A DNA stretch of 37,557 nucleotides, taken from the NCBI GenBank assembly GCA_017405065.1, contig JAFRBD010000047.1, positions 1 to 37,557 on the forward strand, given 5' to 3'. Both the position numbers and the translations under genes were made by a program. The DNA is from Ruminococcus sp. (lineage in GTDB: Bacteria > Bacillota > Clostridia > Oscillospirales > Acutalibacteraceae). Shown here piece after piece: positions 1 through 7,284 of the stretch. How positions within the stretch are numbered: the stretch's first letter is position 1; every line of letters begins with the position of its first letter. The notes beneath the pieces were generated by a model. It had not been told where the DNA came from, did no database searches, and saw nothing but the letters and a program-made list of their open reading frames with translations.

Positions 1-1
1 C

Positions 2-109
2 GTCGCGATCGTCTTCTTTATCCTCCTGTTCAACGTGCTGTATCACTTCGCGGATAAGCTGATCAGGAAGCATAAAGAAAAGTCTTCACCGAAAGTCTCG
101 GAATCATAA
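2..109 (+). CDS. C-terminal end of a membrane protein (partial)
   Basis: The frame is open from the left edge and stops with TAA at 107-109, giving 35 residues. It starts with a hydrophobic run (VAIVFFILLFNVLYHFA) followed by a lysine-rich, charged tail (DKLIRKHKEKSSPKVSES). This looks like the last transmembrane helix and cytoplasmic tail of an integral membrane protein. Family cannot be told from this fragment. Confidence 0.5.
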   Translation, partial: VAIVFFILLFNVLYHFADKLIRKHKEKSSPKVSES

Positions 110-169
110 GGCACAAAACGTCCCTGCCGCTTTGAACAGGTCCGGTAAAAACGGACAATAGAAAAATCG

Positions 170-208
170 CCCCCTTATGGTAGAATAGAAGAAACTACCA
201 TAAGGGGG
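170..208. terminator. Perfect 14-bp inverted repeat, bidirectional terminator or element end
   Basis: The arm at 170-183 (CCCCCTTATGGTAG) is exactly repeated in inverted form at 195-208, with an 11-nt loop. TTTT follows on the plus strand and an A-run precedes it, so it could terminate the gene ending at 109. An ATG at 216 right after it opens a 14-codon frame (MARSLTKYCGNQAI, then a stop), which looks like the start of a lost transposase-type gene. An element end is therefore an alternative reading. Confidence 0.5.
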
Positions 209-270
209 ATTTTGTATGGCAAGGAGTCTAACAAAGTATTGCGGAAATCAGGCTATTTAAGATGGCCGGG

Positions 271-292
271 TTTTTATTAAGGATTAGTATTA
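271..292. repeat. Possible decayed end of the MITE family seen at 30828-31087
   Basis: The sequence reads TTATTAAGGATTAGTATTA. It matches the right terminus of the element at 30828-31087 (TTATTAGAAATTAGTATTA) except for two adjoining bases and one more, and both are followed by the same TTA. No matching left end is visible upstream, so this would be a solo or decayed end. Confidence 0.35.
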
Positions 293-344
293 CTTGTCGA
301 AACAGTCTTTCCTCAGCAGAATCGAAAGTCGTTTGATGTGAGAG

Positions 345-452
345 AAAGGGACTGTCCCTTTTTGTGGGATTGCCACAGCCTGCCGCTTATCAGCGGCACC
401 TCCCAAAGGGAGGCTATGGGCTTCGCAATGACATTTCGTCCTAAGTTGACGG
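345..452. repeat. Gene-free stretch with several short hairpins; interspersed-repeat-like
   Basis: The 109-483 interval has no convincing gene. This part holds three close stem-loops: AAAGGG/CCCTTT at 345-361, GCCGC/GCGGC at 382-397 and CCTCCC/GGGAGG at 399-413. They are flanked by ATTGCCACAGCC (369-380) and, inverted, a related GGGCTTCGCAAT (418-429). The layout (ATTGC..AGCC ends around GC-rich hairpins) resembles non-coding interspersed repeats of Ruminococcaceae. That resemblance is from memory. It may also act as a terminator for the minus-strand gene ending at 484. Confidence 0.4.
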
Positions 453-483
453 CATCGCCTCAAGGGTAGGATTAAAACGATTT

Positions 484-1251
484 CTATTTGACCACGATCG
501 CCTGATATCCGAGCTGCTCATAGCGCTTTTCGCTGATATCGCGCGCAAAGTGAGAGATATCGCCCACGACGGAATCGGAAAAATAGTAATAATCCTTGTC
601 GTAGCCGCACAGTACCAGACAATGCTCGTGGAGCATCCATTTGAAGGTATCGCCCTTCTTGTACTTCGCGTTCTCGTCGACATAGTCTACCGTCCACGCG
701 TCCCACTCGATCGGCTCCTGCATATCCGTCGTCGCCCATACCATGACGGGGATATCATTCGCGATATATTCATCGCATAATTCGCTGAGCGTCATGTTTT
801 CAAGCACATATGCTTTCTGGTTCGATTTGACGTCCGAGAGATAGTGATTCATGCATTTCGCCATTGCGGGCGCGTAGATGCCCCAGCCGGCGTAAGCGGT
901 GCCGGCAAAGCCGGAGTTCATATCGGGACCGGTCTTCTCCCCCGTTTCCTCATTCTCGATCACATAATGGCAGTCGAGATAATTGTCGGCGAACTGAAAC
1001 TCGTTGATATCATAACCAAGACTCCTGAGCAGGCTGGTACAGGCGTGGGTCTCACACCCTGCCATCAGGGTATCCTGCAGGGTCGCCTTCACGCCGTCTA
1101 TCATATGCGGTACTACCGGAGCTTCTGTCGGAGTCGATCCCTCTTTCCGGGGCTCAGAGGAATTGACGACCGCGCCGATGATCACAGCGGCAAGCAGCAG
1201 AACGACTACGGCAGCCGCTACCAGGATCAGTTTTGTCTTATTCTGCATCAT
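484..1251 (-). CDS. Membrane-anchored C39-like cysteine peptidase family protein
   Basis: About 255 residues. A hydrophobic N-terminal segment (LILVAAAVVVLLLAAVIIGAVV) acts as a signal anchor, followed by a short Pro/Thr-rich linker and one domain on the outer face. The domain shows the C39_2/YvpB-type pattern: a cysteine in LMAGCETHACTSLLRSLGY near its start and a late histidine in MLHEHCLVLCGYDKDYYYFSD, the usual Cys/His pair, with the Asp of the following strand. These proteins are thought to be papain-fold peptidases or peptidase-like proteins on the cell surface. I chose the ATG at 1251 because GAGAAG lies 5 nt upstream (1257-1262). A GTG two codons earlier has no better site. The gene is transcribed divergently from the SPFH gene and has its own promoter. 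Confidence 0.75.
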   Translation of the reverse strand: MMQNKTKLILVAAAVVVLLLAAVIIGAVVNSSEPRKEGSTPTEAPVVPHMIDGVKATLQDTLMAGCETHACTSLLRSLGYDINEFQFADNYLDCHYVIENEETGEKTGPDMNSGFAGTAYAGWGIYAPAMAKCMNHYLSDVKSNQKAYVLENMTLSELCDEYIANDIPVMVWATTDMQEPIEWDAWTVDYVDENAKYKKGDTFKWMLHEHCLVLCGYDKDYYYFSDSVVGDISHFARDISEKRYEQLGYQAIVVK

Positions 1252-1284
1252 AAGCACTTCTCAATCGATGATAGGATATGTCTT

Positions 1285-1312
1285 ATTGTAACACATTCCG
1301 CAGAAAAATCAA
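1285..1312 (-). promoter_or_regulatory. Sigma-A-like promoter for the C39-like gene
   Basis: On the minus strand TTGATT (1307-1312) and TACAAT (1285-1290) are 16 nt apart. They lie about 35 nt upstream of the ATG at 1251. Confidence 0.5.
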
Positions 1313-1355
1313 TTCAAAGGAGTGAAGAATCTTTGAATGATTACGGACTTTTTTC

Positions 1356-1385
1356 TTGACATCTCCGGATTTTCGGGTGTATTGT
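1356..1385 (+). promoter_or_regulatory. Sigma-A-like promoter for the SPFH gene
   Basis: TTGACA (1356-1361) and TATTGT (1380-1385) are separated by 18 nt. The transcript would begin a few bases later and give a short leader before the ATG at 1424. Confidence 0.5.
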
Positions 1386-1423
1386 TAAGGTAACGGATCA
1401 TGATTGAGAAAAGAGGTGTGCGG

Positions 1424-2377
1424 ATGGGCTTATTCAAGGCGGCAAAGGGCTCGCTCGGCGGCGTAATGGCTGACCAATGGCTGGAGATCTACGCCTGTGA
1501 CAGTCTGCCGCAGGGCGTGCTGGCACAGCGCGCGCAAAAGAGGGTCAGCGAACGCAGTGCAAACACCGAGGGAGATGACAATGTCATCAGCGACGGTTCA
1601 ACGATCATCGTCAACGTCGGTCAATGCGCCCTTGCGATCGACAGCGGCGAGGTCACGGGCGTATACGATACCCCGGGCGAGAACACCTATCACAGCGACC
1701 GCAGTCCGAGCATCTTTCACAAGGGCGGCGCCAAAGGCGTGCTGAAACAGAGCTTTGACCGTTTCGGCTACGGCGGCGTCGCGGCGGTATATCAGGTAAT
1801 CATCGTCTTGGATCTCAGGGAGCATATGGGCAACCCCTTCTCGGTGAGCCTGCCGATCCGCATCAAGGACAGCCGTACGGGGCTTGACTTTGACGCGACG
1901 CTGTCGGTAAGCGGCACGTTCTCATTTCAAATCAAAAAGCCCGCGGTGTTCTACAAAAAGCTGTGCGGCTGTTCGACCGGCACGGTATATGTGAAGGATA
2001 TCCTTCCGCAGATCACGGCGGAATTCAAAATGACGCTGATCACAGCGATCGGAAAAACTTTCCGCAAAGGCTCCACGGCATATGATATCAGCATGAGCGC
2101 CAACAAGATCATCGATGAAGCGGCGGCGCTGCTGAATGAAGAATGGATCGCAAAACGCGGCTTCGCGATCGTGTCCGTCGGGATCGACAGCGTCGCGCTG
2201 AAAAAGCAGGATAAAGATCTGCTGCAGAGCGTACAGCTCGCCAAGACGCTGACCGACCCGACGCTGTCCGCGGCAACGATCGCCGCCGCACAGGCGCAGG
2301 CGATGCAGGACGCCGCGAAAAACACCCGCCGGAAAGAACCGATCCGCGTGACATTCAATAACACGCCAAAAGGATAA
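1424..2377 (+). CDS. SPFH/band-7-like protein (YdjI, 'virion core protein' type)
   Basis: 317 residues from the ATG at 1424, which has AGAGGT at 1412-1417. An ATG eight codons earlier lacks such a site. The protein opens with MGLFKAAKGSLGGVMADQW, the usual N-terminus of the YdjI/SPFH family. It continues with a beta-rich SPFH-like core (SVSLPIRIKDSRTGLDFDATLSV is part of it) and an alpha-helical, Ala/Gln-rich tail (LSAATIAAAQAQAMQDAAKN). Family members are cytoplasmic or membrane-associated proteins, often next to phage-shock or envelope-stress genes. Their biochemical role is not established. The C-terminal zinc ribbon found in many relatives is missing; this protein ends with a short basic tail. 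A strong terminator follows immediately. Confidence 0.75.
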   Translation: MGLFKAAKGSLGGVMADQWLEIYACDSLPQGVLAQRAQKRVSERSANTEGDDNVISDGSTIIVNVGQCALAIDSGEVTGVYDTPGENTYHSDRSPSIFHKGGAKGVLKQSFDRFGYGGVAAVYQVIIVLDLREHMGNPFSVSLPIRIKDSRTGLDFDATLSVSGTFSFQIKKPAVFYKKLCGCSTGTVYVKDILPQITAEFKMTLITAIGKTFRKGSTAYDISMSANKIIDEAAALLNEEWIAKRGFAIVSVGIDSVALKKQDKDLLQSVQLAKTLTDPTLSAATIAAAQAQAMQDAAKNTRRKEPIRVTFNNTPKG

Positions 2378-2406
2378 CAGGCAGCGCCTTTGCGGACGCT
2401 GCCTGT
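2377..2406. terminator. Rho-independent-type hairpin between convergent genes
   Basis: A perfect 10-bp stem (ACAGGCAGCG with CGCTGCCTGT) has a 10-nt loop and is followed by CCTCTTT. It sits between the SPFH stop and the convergent amylase stop at 2429. Confidence 0.7.
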
Positions 2407-2428
2407 CCTCTTTCGGGTAACAATACAA

Positions 2429-3922
2429 CTAAACTGTCAGAATATAAAACTCATAGGGGTCGTAATCCTTTAGACAGAAATCCTTTTCTGTCATATCGGT
2501 CGGGGTCGCATCGATTTCGTCGCCTTTCACATGCAGCACGCATTTTGCGGTTCCGATGCCTAAGTCGAATGTCACGTCCTCGATCGCCTCTTTGCCGAGA
2601 TTGGCGGCATAGATCACGGTATTCTCCCCATCGGAACGGGTGAATACAAAGAGCTTGGCGTTGCTCGGCTCGACGATGCTGATGCTTCTGTTGGTAGAAG
2701 CTAAGGCGCTGTTTGTCGTTTTGAGCTTCGACAAAACCGTTATCAGCTCCTGATATTTCGGATGATCGTCCCACTTGACGGTATCTTTCTCAAAGAATTC
2801 TATCTCATGGTCATAGCCCATTTCGTCGGAGGTATAGATCAGCGGGATACCGGGGGTGAGATAGGATAGCGCCAGCAGCGGCGGGTAGGTGTCGCCGAAA
2901 CGGCCGACGATACTGCCCTCATACGAGTTTTTATCGTGGTTGTCAAGGTAGTTCATCGGGAAGCTGTCGCCGAGATAATTGACATGGACGCTCATGCCGT
3001 CCTGAATGGACGAGGTCGCTACGCCGCCCTTGGTCATCAGCGCCTGACCGTACAGCATATCGTTGTAGCAGGTATCGAAAGCGTACTCGGTAAGCCCCTG
3101 TGTCGCGGAGGTCTCGGCGAGCATCATGATATCGCGGTTGACGGACTTGAGCTTGTAAACAGCCGCGTTCCAGAAGTTCGCGGGCACACCGATCGCGTGG
3201 TCGCAGCGGAAGCCGTCGACGCCGATATCCTCGACCCAGTAGCGCATGGCGTCGATCATCGCCGCGCGCATCTCATAATTCTCATAATCGAGCTGAGCGG
3301 TATCCGTCCAGTCATACGGCGACTTGATCGAGCCGTCGTCCTTATGCTCATACCAGTCGTCATGCTCGGTGATCCACGTGTTGTCCCAGCCGGTGTGGTT
3401 GGCGACCCAGTCGAGGATGACCTTGAAGCCCATCTCGTGAGCCTTGTCGAGAAGGTGCTGAAAATCCTCGATCGTACCGAACTCGGGATTGACGCCCTTG
3501 TAGTCGCTGACGGCGTAGTAGGAACCGAGCGTCCCCTTGCGCTCCGTCTCACTGATCGGATGGATCGGCATCAGCCACAGCGTGTTGACGCCCATATCCT
3601 TCAGACGCTCGAGATGCTCTTCAAACGCTTTGAAGGTGCCTTCCTCGGTATACTGACGGACGTTCACCTCATACAGCACGCAGGTATCGAGCCAAGGAGC
3701 GACCGTCTTTTGCAGAATGGGATCGCCGCCGTCGATATAGGTCATCACGCCGTCGACCACACTGCCCTCCGGCACGTCTTCTGATATCTGATACTCATTC
3801 GTCTGCGCCTCGGAGTTGCCGATATCCGTCGCGTAGGTTTCCTCATCGCCGCCCTTCGAGCCGCAGGCGGCGAGCGAAACGATCAGGCAAAGAGCCAGTA
3901 ATAACGCCAAGGCCTTTTTCAT
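2429..3922 (-). CDS. GH13 alpha-amylase family lipoprotein
   Basis: 497 residues. The N-terminus is a lipoprotein signal (MKKALALLLALCLIVSLAAC, lipobox cysteine at residue 20), so the enzyme is anchored outside the membrane. All four GH13 regions are visible: DWVANH (171-176), GFRCDH (237-242, nucleophile Asp241), the acid/base Glu in LAETS (270) and NHD (328-330). A short beta-sheet C-domain (about 410-497) follows. Expected role is retaining hydrolysis of alpha-1,4-glucans or maltodextrins; exact substrate cannot be read from sequence. The start is the ATG at 3922, with GGAG seven bases upstream; another ATG two codons earlier would sit only one base from that site. It stands alone, with its own promoter. 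Confidence 0.9.
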   Translation of the reverse strand: MKKALALLLALCLIVSLAACGSKGGDEETYATDIGNSEAQTNEYQISEDVPEGSVVDGVMTYIDGGDPILQKTVAPWLDTCVLYEVNVRQYTEEGTFKAFEEHLERLKDMGVNTLWLMPIHPISETERKGTLGSYYAVSDYKGVNPEFGTIEDFQHLLDKAHEMGFKVILDWVANHTGWDNTWITEHDDWYEHKDDGSIKSPYDWTDTAQLDYENYEMRAAMIDAMRYWVEDIGVDGFRCDHAIGVPANFWNAAVYKLKSVNRDIMMLAETSATQGLTEYAFDTCYNDMLYGQALMTKGGVATSSIQDGMSVHVNYLGDSFPMNYLDNHDKNSYEGSIVGRFGDTYPPLLALSYLTPGIPLIYTSDEMGYDHEIEFFEKDTVKWDDHPKYQELITVLSKLKTTNSALASTNRSISIVEPSNAKLFVFTRSDGENTVIYAANLGKEAIEDVTFDLGIGTAKCVLHVKGDEIDATPTDMTEKDFCLKDYDPYEFYILTV

Positions 3923-3992
3923 TGTCATTCTCCTTTCGGTTAATTCTGATTAAGAAATATAATCATCTGTTTTACTGCTGATTATTATTCTT

Positions 3993-4021
3993 ATTATACT
4001 GGAATCTGCTTGATTCCGCAA
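3993..4021 (-). promoter_or_regulatory. Promoter of the amylase gene with an operator-like palindrome
   Basis: On the minus strand TTGCGG (4016-4021) and a perfect TATAAT (3993-3998) are 17 nt apart. The spacer holds a palindrome, GGAATC-5 nt-GATTCC (4001-4017), well placed for a repressor that controls amylase expression. It does not look like a CcpA cre site. Confidence 0.55.
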
Positions 4022-4102
4022 TAAAATTCGTAAAATTCTTACCTTTATTTTCCGGCGGCAAATATGATACAATAAGTCAGATAACAACGGAAGGATTATT
4101 CT

Positions 4103-6214
4103 ATGAAAACGACAGAAGACAGAATCACGCAATTACGGCGCGCCGCGGAACAGACGAAGGAAATGATCAGGGTCAACGATTACGACTTTGAAAACGGCGC
4201 GTCCGCTAAGGACTTTGAAAAATATACCGAAATGCTGTATAAAAACAGGGTCGGAATGATCAGAAGCTACGGACAGCAGAACAAGACCGTCGATCTGTCC
4301 GAGATGAACTACGATATCCTCAGCCGCAGGAGCGCGGCGGTCAACCGTCTCGCTCCACAAGCGGATCGGCAATACAAAGAAAAGTATCCCGCCTTCTGCG
4401 TCGCGGAGATTTTTGCGCAATTATGCGCCCCATGCCCCACCGACACCTTCAACGGTCTGGACGGGACATATCATATCGAAACGGCAGCGGCGATATGGAT
4501 ATTAGATCATCTGAGAAACAGCGGCAGGCTGGACGACGCGCTTGAATTCCTGCCCGAAAGCCGCGAAGAGCTGGACAAGATCGACCTGCCCGATGTCACC
4601 GACTCCGTACACTGCGACGACCTGATCCGCGGGATGCTGTACGTCATCCGCTGCCGCAACGGCAGTAAAAGCGGCTTTGACGCGTCAAAAGCCTTTATGG
4701 ACAGCGCAGACGCCAATATCGGCACAAGTGACAAGACCGATGACGACAGCGGAAGAGCGCGTTTTGAAGGCGTCACGGCGCTTTTAGACGCCGATACCGT
4801 CGAGGAACTGTGCAGCCGCTTTACCGCATATGTGAGGGAGCTGACAGAAAGCTGTCTGGCGATCTACGCGCAGCTGCACGAAAAGGTCGTGACCCTCGCC
4901 GGACACAAGCTCGACATGATCGAAAAGGAGATCGCGGGCAGTCAGGCGGCGGAAGGCTCCCTGTCCGTACTCAATCAGCCGGACGACGGATCGGAAACGA
5001 CCGTCACCGCGGCCTCGGACATGCGCGAAGACACATTCGAGACAGAAGACGAGCTTCAGAAAGCGATCTTCCGCGAAGAATCCTTTTATATGAACGTGAT
5101 GCTCCTGTGCGCTGCACACCGACGTCAAATGCGCGATGTTTTGGGCGACGAGACGGTCGATCGACTCTATCGTCCCGTGATCGGCGATCCGTTCGGGATG
5201 TGCTTTGCATTTCTGAGCCTTTTGGACAGCGACAGCGATATCATATGGCTGTACAACCTGCCGTATATCATCCTTGCCGACGCCTGTCTCGAGCTGCCGT
5301 GGGCAGGCGCGGAACAGATCAACGCGTCGGGAGAACAGCCAAAGCCCTCGTCCGCTTTCTGTGAAGCGGCAAAGGATCCCGAGCGATACATCACGGATCC
5401 GTCCGAAAGCATCCTCAATCAAAAAATCGTCCTGCCGCCCTTTGCGGGTACAGCGGAGGATACCATCAGCTTTGCACAGCTGGTATATCTGTTCAGCGGA
5501 CTGACGCCGCCGCGCGGGATGCCGGAGCTGTCGTATGTCAAGGCGCTGTTTGCAAAAAGCGATCTGTCCGAAGCAGAGATCGATATTCTGTACGAGTACT
5601 TCACCCTCGCCTGTTCCCTTTCACGCAGGGACGAGAACTATGTTTTCATTGACGAGGACGACGAGGACAACGGCGAAGGTGCGGAGGAAAGCGCGTCAAA
5701 TGAAAGCATGCGCGAACTGAGGGAGCTGAAACGTGAGAACAAAAACCTCAAGGCGATGCTCAACAAACTCGAGCGCCGTCTCAGGGAATCCGCCGAGGCG
5801 CTGAGCAGCATGAGCGACAGTCTGGACGAAGCGAACGCCGAGCTGGGCGAGCTGCGCTCCATGATCCGTGAAGCGGATATTTCCGAAAAGGAATATTCCG
5901 TCACAGTGACCTTCCCCTATACCGCCAAAAAACGCGCGGTGGTGTTCGGCGGTCACAGCTCATGGCTGAAGGCGATCAGACCCCTTTTGCCGAACGTGCG
6001 CTTTGTCGAGCCGTCCGCACAGCCGAACACGGGGCTGATCCTGAACGCGGACGTCATCTGGATCCAGACCAACGCGATGAGCCACTCCGACTTCTACAAG
6101 ATCATCGACGTCGTCAGGAAGAACAATATCGAGCTGCACTACTTCAAATATGCGAGCGCCGAAAAATGCGCGGAGCAGTTCGCGCTGGAGGATATGGGAG
6201 CGGAAGAAGAATAG
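4103..6214 (+). CDS. Large coiled-coil protein with a C-terminal DUF2325-like domain
   Basis: 703 residues, ATG preceded by GGAAGG at good distance. No signal peptide or membrane helix is visible, so it is probably cytoplasmic. Residues 1-530 are alpha-helical and unfamiliar. An acidic stretch (DEDDEDNGEGAEE) leads into a coiled coil at about 535-605 (MRELRELKRENKNLKAMLNK and on). The last 85 residues resemble DUF2325: AVVFGGHSSWLKAIRPLL, then NADVIWIQTNAMSHSDFYK and IELHYFKYASAEKCAEQF, a Rossmann-like pattern with the typical GGH and SH. DUF2325 proteins are often encoded near restriction, transposon or defence genes and their function is unknown. The gene is followed on the same strand by the TIR-8xMP gene, which has its own promoter. 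Confidence 0.65.
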   Translation: MKTTEDRITQLRRAAEQTKEMIRVNDYDFENGASAKDFEKYTEMLYKNRVGMIRSYGQQNKTVDLSEMNYDILSRRSAAVNRLAPQADRQYKEKYPAFCVAEIFAQLCAPCPTDTFNGLDGTYHIETAAAIWILDHLRNSGRLDDALEFLPESREELDKIDLPDVTDSVHCDDLIRGMLYVIRCRNGSKSGFDASKAFMDSADANIGTSDKTDDDSGRARFEGVTALLDADTVEELCSRFTAYVRELTESCLAIYAQLHEKVVTLAGHKLDMIEKEIAGSQAAEGSLSVLNQPDDGSETTVTAASDMREDTFETEDELQKAIFREESFYMNVMLLCAAHRRQMRDVLGDETVDRLYRPVIGDPFGMCFAFLSLLDSDSDIIWLYNLPYIILADACLELPWAGAEQINASGEQPKPSSAFCEAAKDPERYITDPSESILNQKIVLPPFAGTAEDTISFAQLVYLFSGLTPPRGMPELSYVKALFAKSDLSEAEIDILYEYFTLACSLSRRDENYVFIDEDDEDNGEGAEESASNESMRELRELKRENKNLKAMLNKLERRLRESAEALSSMSDSLDEANAELGELRSMIREADISEKEYSVTVTFPYTAKKRAVVFGGHSSWLKAIRPLLPNVRFVEPSAQPNTGLILNADVIWIQTNAMSHSDFYKIIDVVRKNNIELHYFKYASAEKCAEQFALEDMGAEEE

Positions 6215-6237
6215 TATTCCGCATCTGCAAGTTCGAA

Positions 6238-6266
6238 TGGACAATCCGGACAATTCGTGCTATAAT
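6238..6266 (+). promoter_or_regulatory. Sigma-A-like promoter for the TIR-8xMP gene
   Basis: TGGACA (6238-6243) and a perfect TATAAT (6261-6266) are separated by 17 nt, about 43 nt upstream of the GTG start. The gene can thus be expressed apart from the gene before it. Confidence 0.65.
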
Positions 6267-6309
6267 GGATCATCAAACACAGTGAGCCGTCTATCGGAGG
6301 TGAAGCAGC

Positions 6310-7230
6310 GTGAAAGTACTGGTTATCTATGCCAGCGAGTGCCGCAACGAAGTCGAACGACTTCGCGGCGAGATCGCAAAAAGGTTCGGCAGACAGACTG
6401 TCCTGAGAATGAATTCACGCGACAGAAACATCGAGAAAAAAAGAATCAGGATCAGGCATTTATGGCATCATGACGCTGTCAGAATGATAAAGGCGGCAGA
6501 CATGATCATCTATGCCGTCAGCGAGAATTCCGCCCAAAACGAAAATGTCGACTGGGAACTCAAAAAGGCGCTGGCTTATGATAAATACATCGTCTGCTAC
6601 AGGGTAACGCCGGATGCGTCGATCAATGATCGTCTGTATTCCTTTGACAAAAACATCAAGGAAAGAACCTGTCTTGCGGATATCGTTGAAGATGAAGAAA
6701 AACTGTTTGAGATCATCAAAGGCTTCAACAATAATGATTATATCCATTTGATGAACAAGGATTATGACGTCAGCGTCCTGCTGGAACAGTACAAAATCTT
6801 TTCCGACAGCGCCGAAAAGCTGGTCACCCGCCGCCAGAGCATGAACAGCTTTTATCTGAGCGCCAATACCGCCCTGATCACCATCGGCGCGACGGTTTTC
6901 GCACTGAGCGAAGGCGACAACATGATATCAAAGCTGATCATTGTGATAGCGCTGTCCGTACCGGGGCTGCTGCTGAACATCTCCTGGCTGAAGATACTCA
7001 AATCCTACTTTATCAATAACAGAGGCAAAATGAAAGTCCTGAGCATGATGGAAAAGCATCTGGCGGCGTCATTATACGACGCGGAATGGAAAGCGATGAA
7101 AAACCGTTACAGCAAAGAACGGTATGTATCGTTTACGGAAAGCGAGAAAAAGCTGCCTCAGGTATTTATCGTTTTTTATACCCTTGCGGATATCGCGGCG
7201 ATCATTCTGCTGCTGTCATTGATCGTATAA
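6310..7230 (+). CDS. TIR-like domain fused to an 8xMP (RipA-family) membrane module
   Basis: 306 residues, GTG start with GGAGGT at 6297-6302. Residues 1-100 look like a TIR/ThsB-like fold: a first strand (KVLVIYASE), RMIKAADMIIYAVSENS, then NVDWELKKALAYDKYIVCYRV, with Trp82-Glu83 where TIR-like NADases and nucleotide cyclases keep their key glutamate. Residues 155-306 resemble the RipA-family octameric membrane proteins: RRQSMNSFYLSANTALI, helices at about 182-199, 207-230 and 283-306, and the between-helix signature SLYDAEWKAM. The fusion would place a nucleotide-signalling or NAD-cleaving domain on a membrane assembly, as in conflict systems. It converges on the TIR-TPR genes and shares a bidirectional terminator with them. 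The family match is from memory; catalytic activity is inferred. Confidence 0.65.
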   Translation: MKVLVIYASECRNEVERLRGEIAKRFGRQTVLRMNSRDRNIEKKRIRIRHLWHHDAVRMIKAADMIIYAVSENSAQNENVDWELKKALAYDKYIVCYRVTPDASINDRLYSFDKNIKERTCLADIVEDEEKLFEIIKGFNNNDYIHLMNKDYDVSVLLEQYKIFSDSAEKLVTRRQSMNSFYLSANTALITIGATVFALSEGDNMISKLIIVIALSVPGLLLNISWLKILKSYFINNRGKMKVLSMMEKHLAASLYDAEWKAMKNRYSKERYVSFTESEKKLPQVFIVFYTLADIAAIILLLSLIV

Positions 7231-7250
7231 AAACCTCAATAAACCATATC

Positions 7251-7284
7251 AAAAAGGAGCGACGGAAAACCGTCGCTCCTTTTT
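7251..7284. terminator. Bidirectional Rho-independent terminator
   Basis: A perfect 15-bp stem (7251-7265 with 7270-7284, core GGAGCGACGG) carries an AAAA loop, with A-runs on the left and T-runs on the right. It serves both convergent genes, and its last base is the first base of the TAA of the minus-strand gene. Confidence 0.85.

Noticed and set aside
3950..4132. Small minus-strand frame upstream of the amylase gene
   Set aside because: It covers the promoters of both divergent genes and has no ribosome site or plausible protein features.
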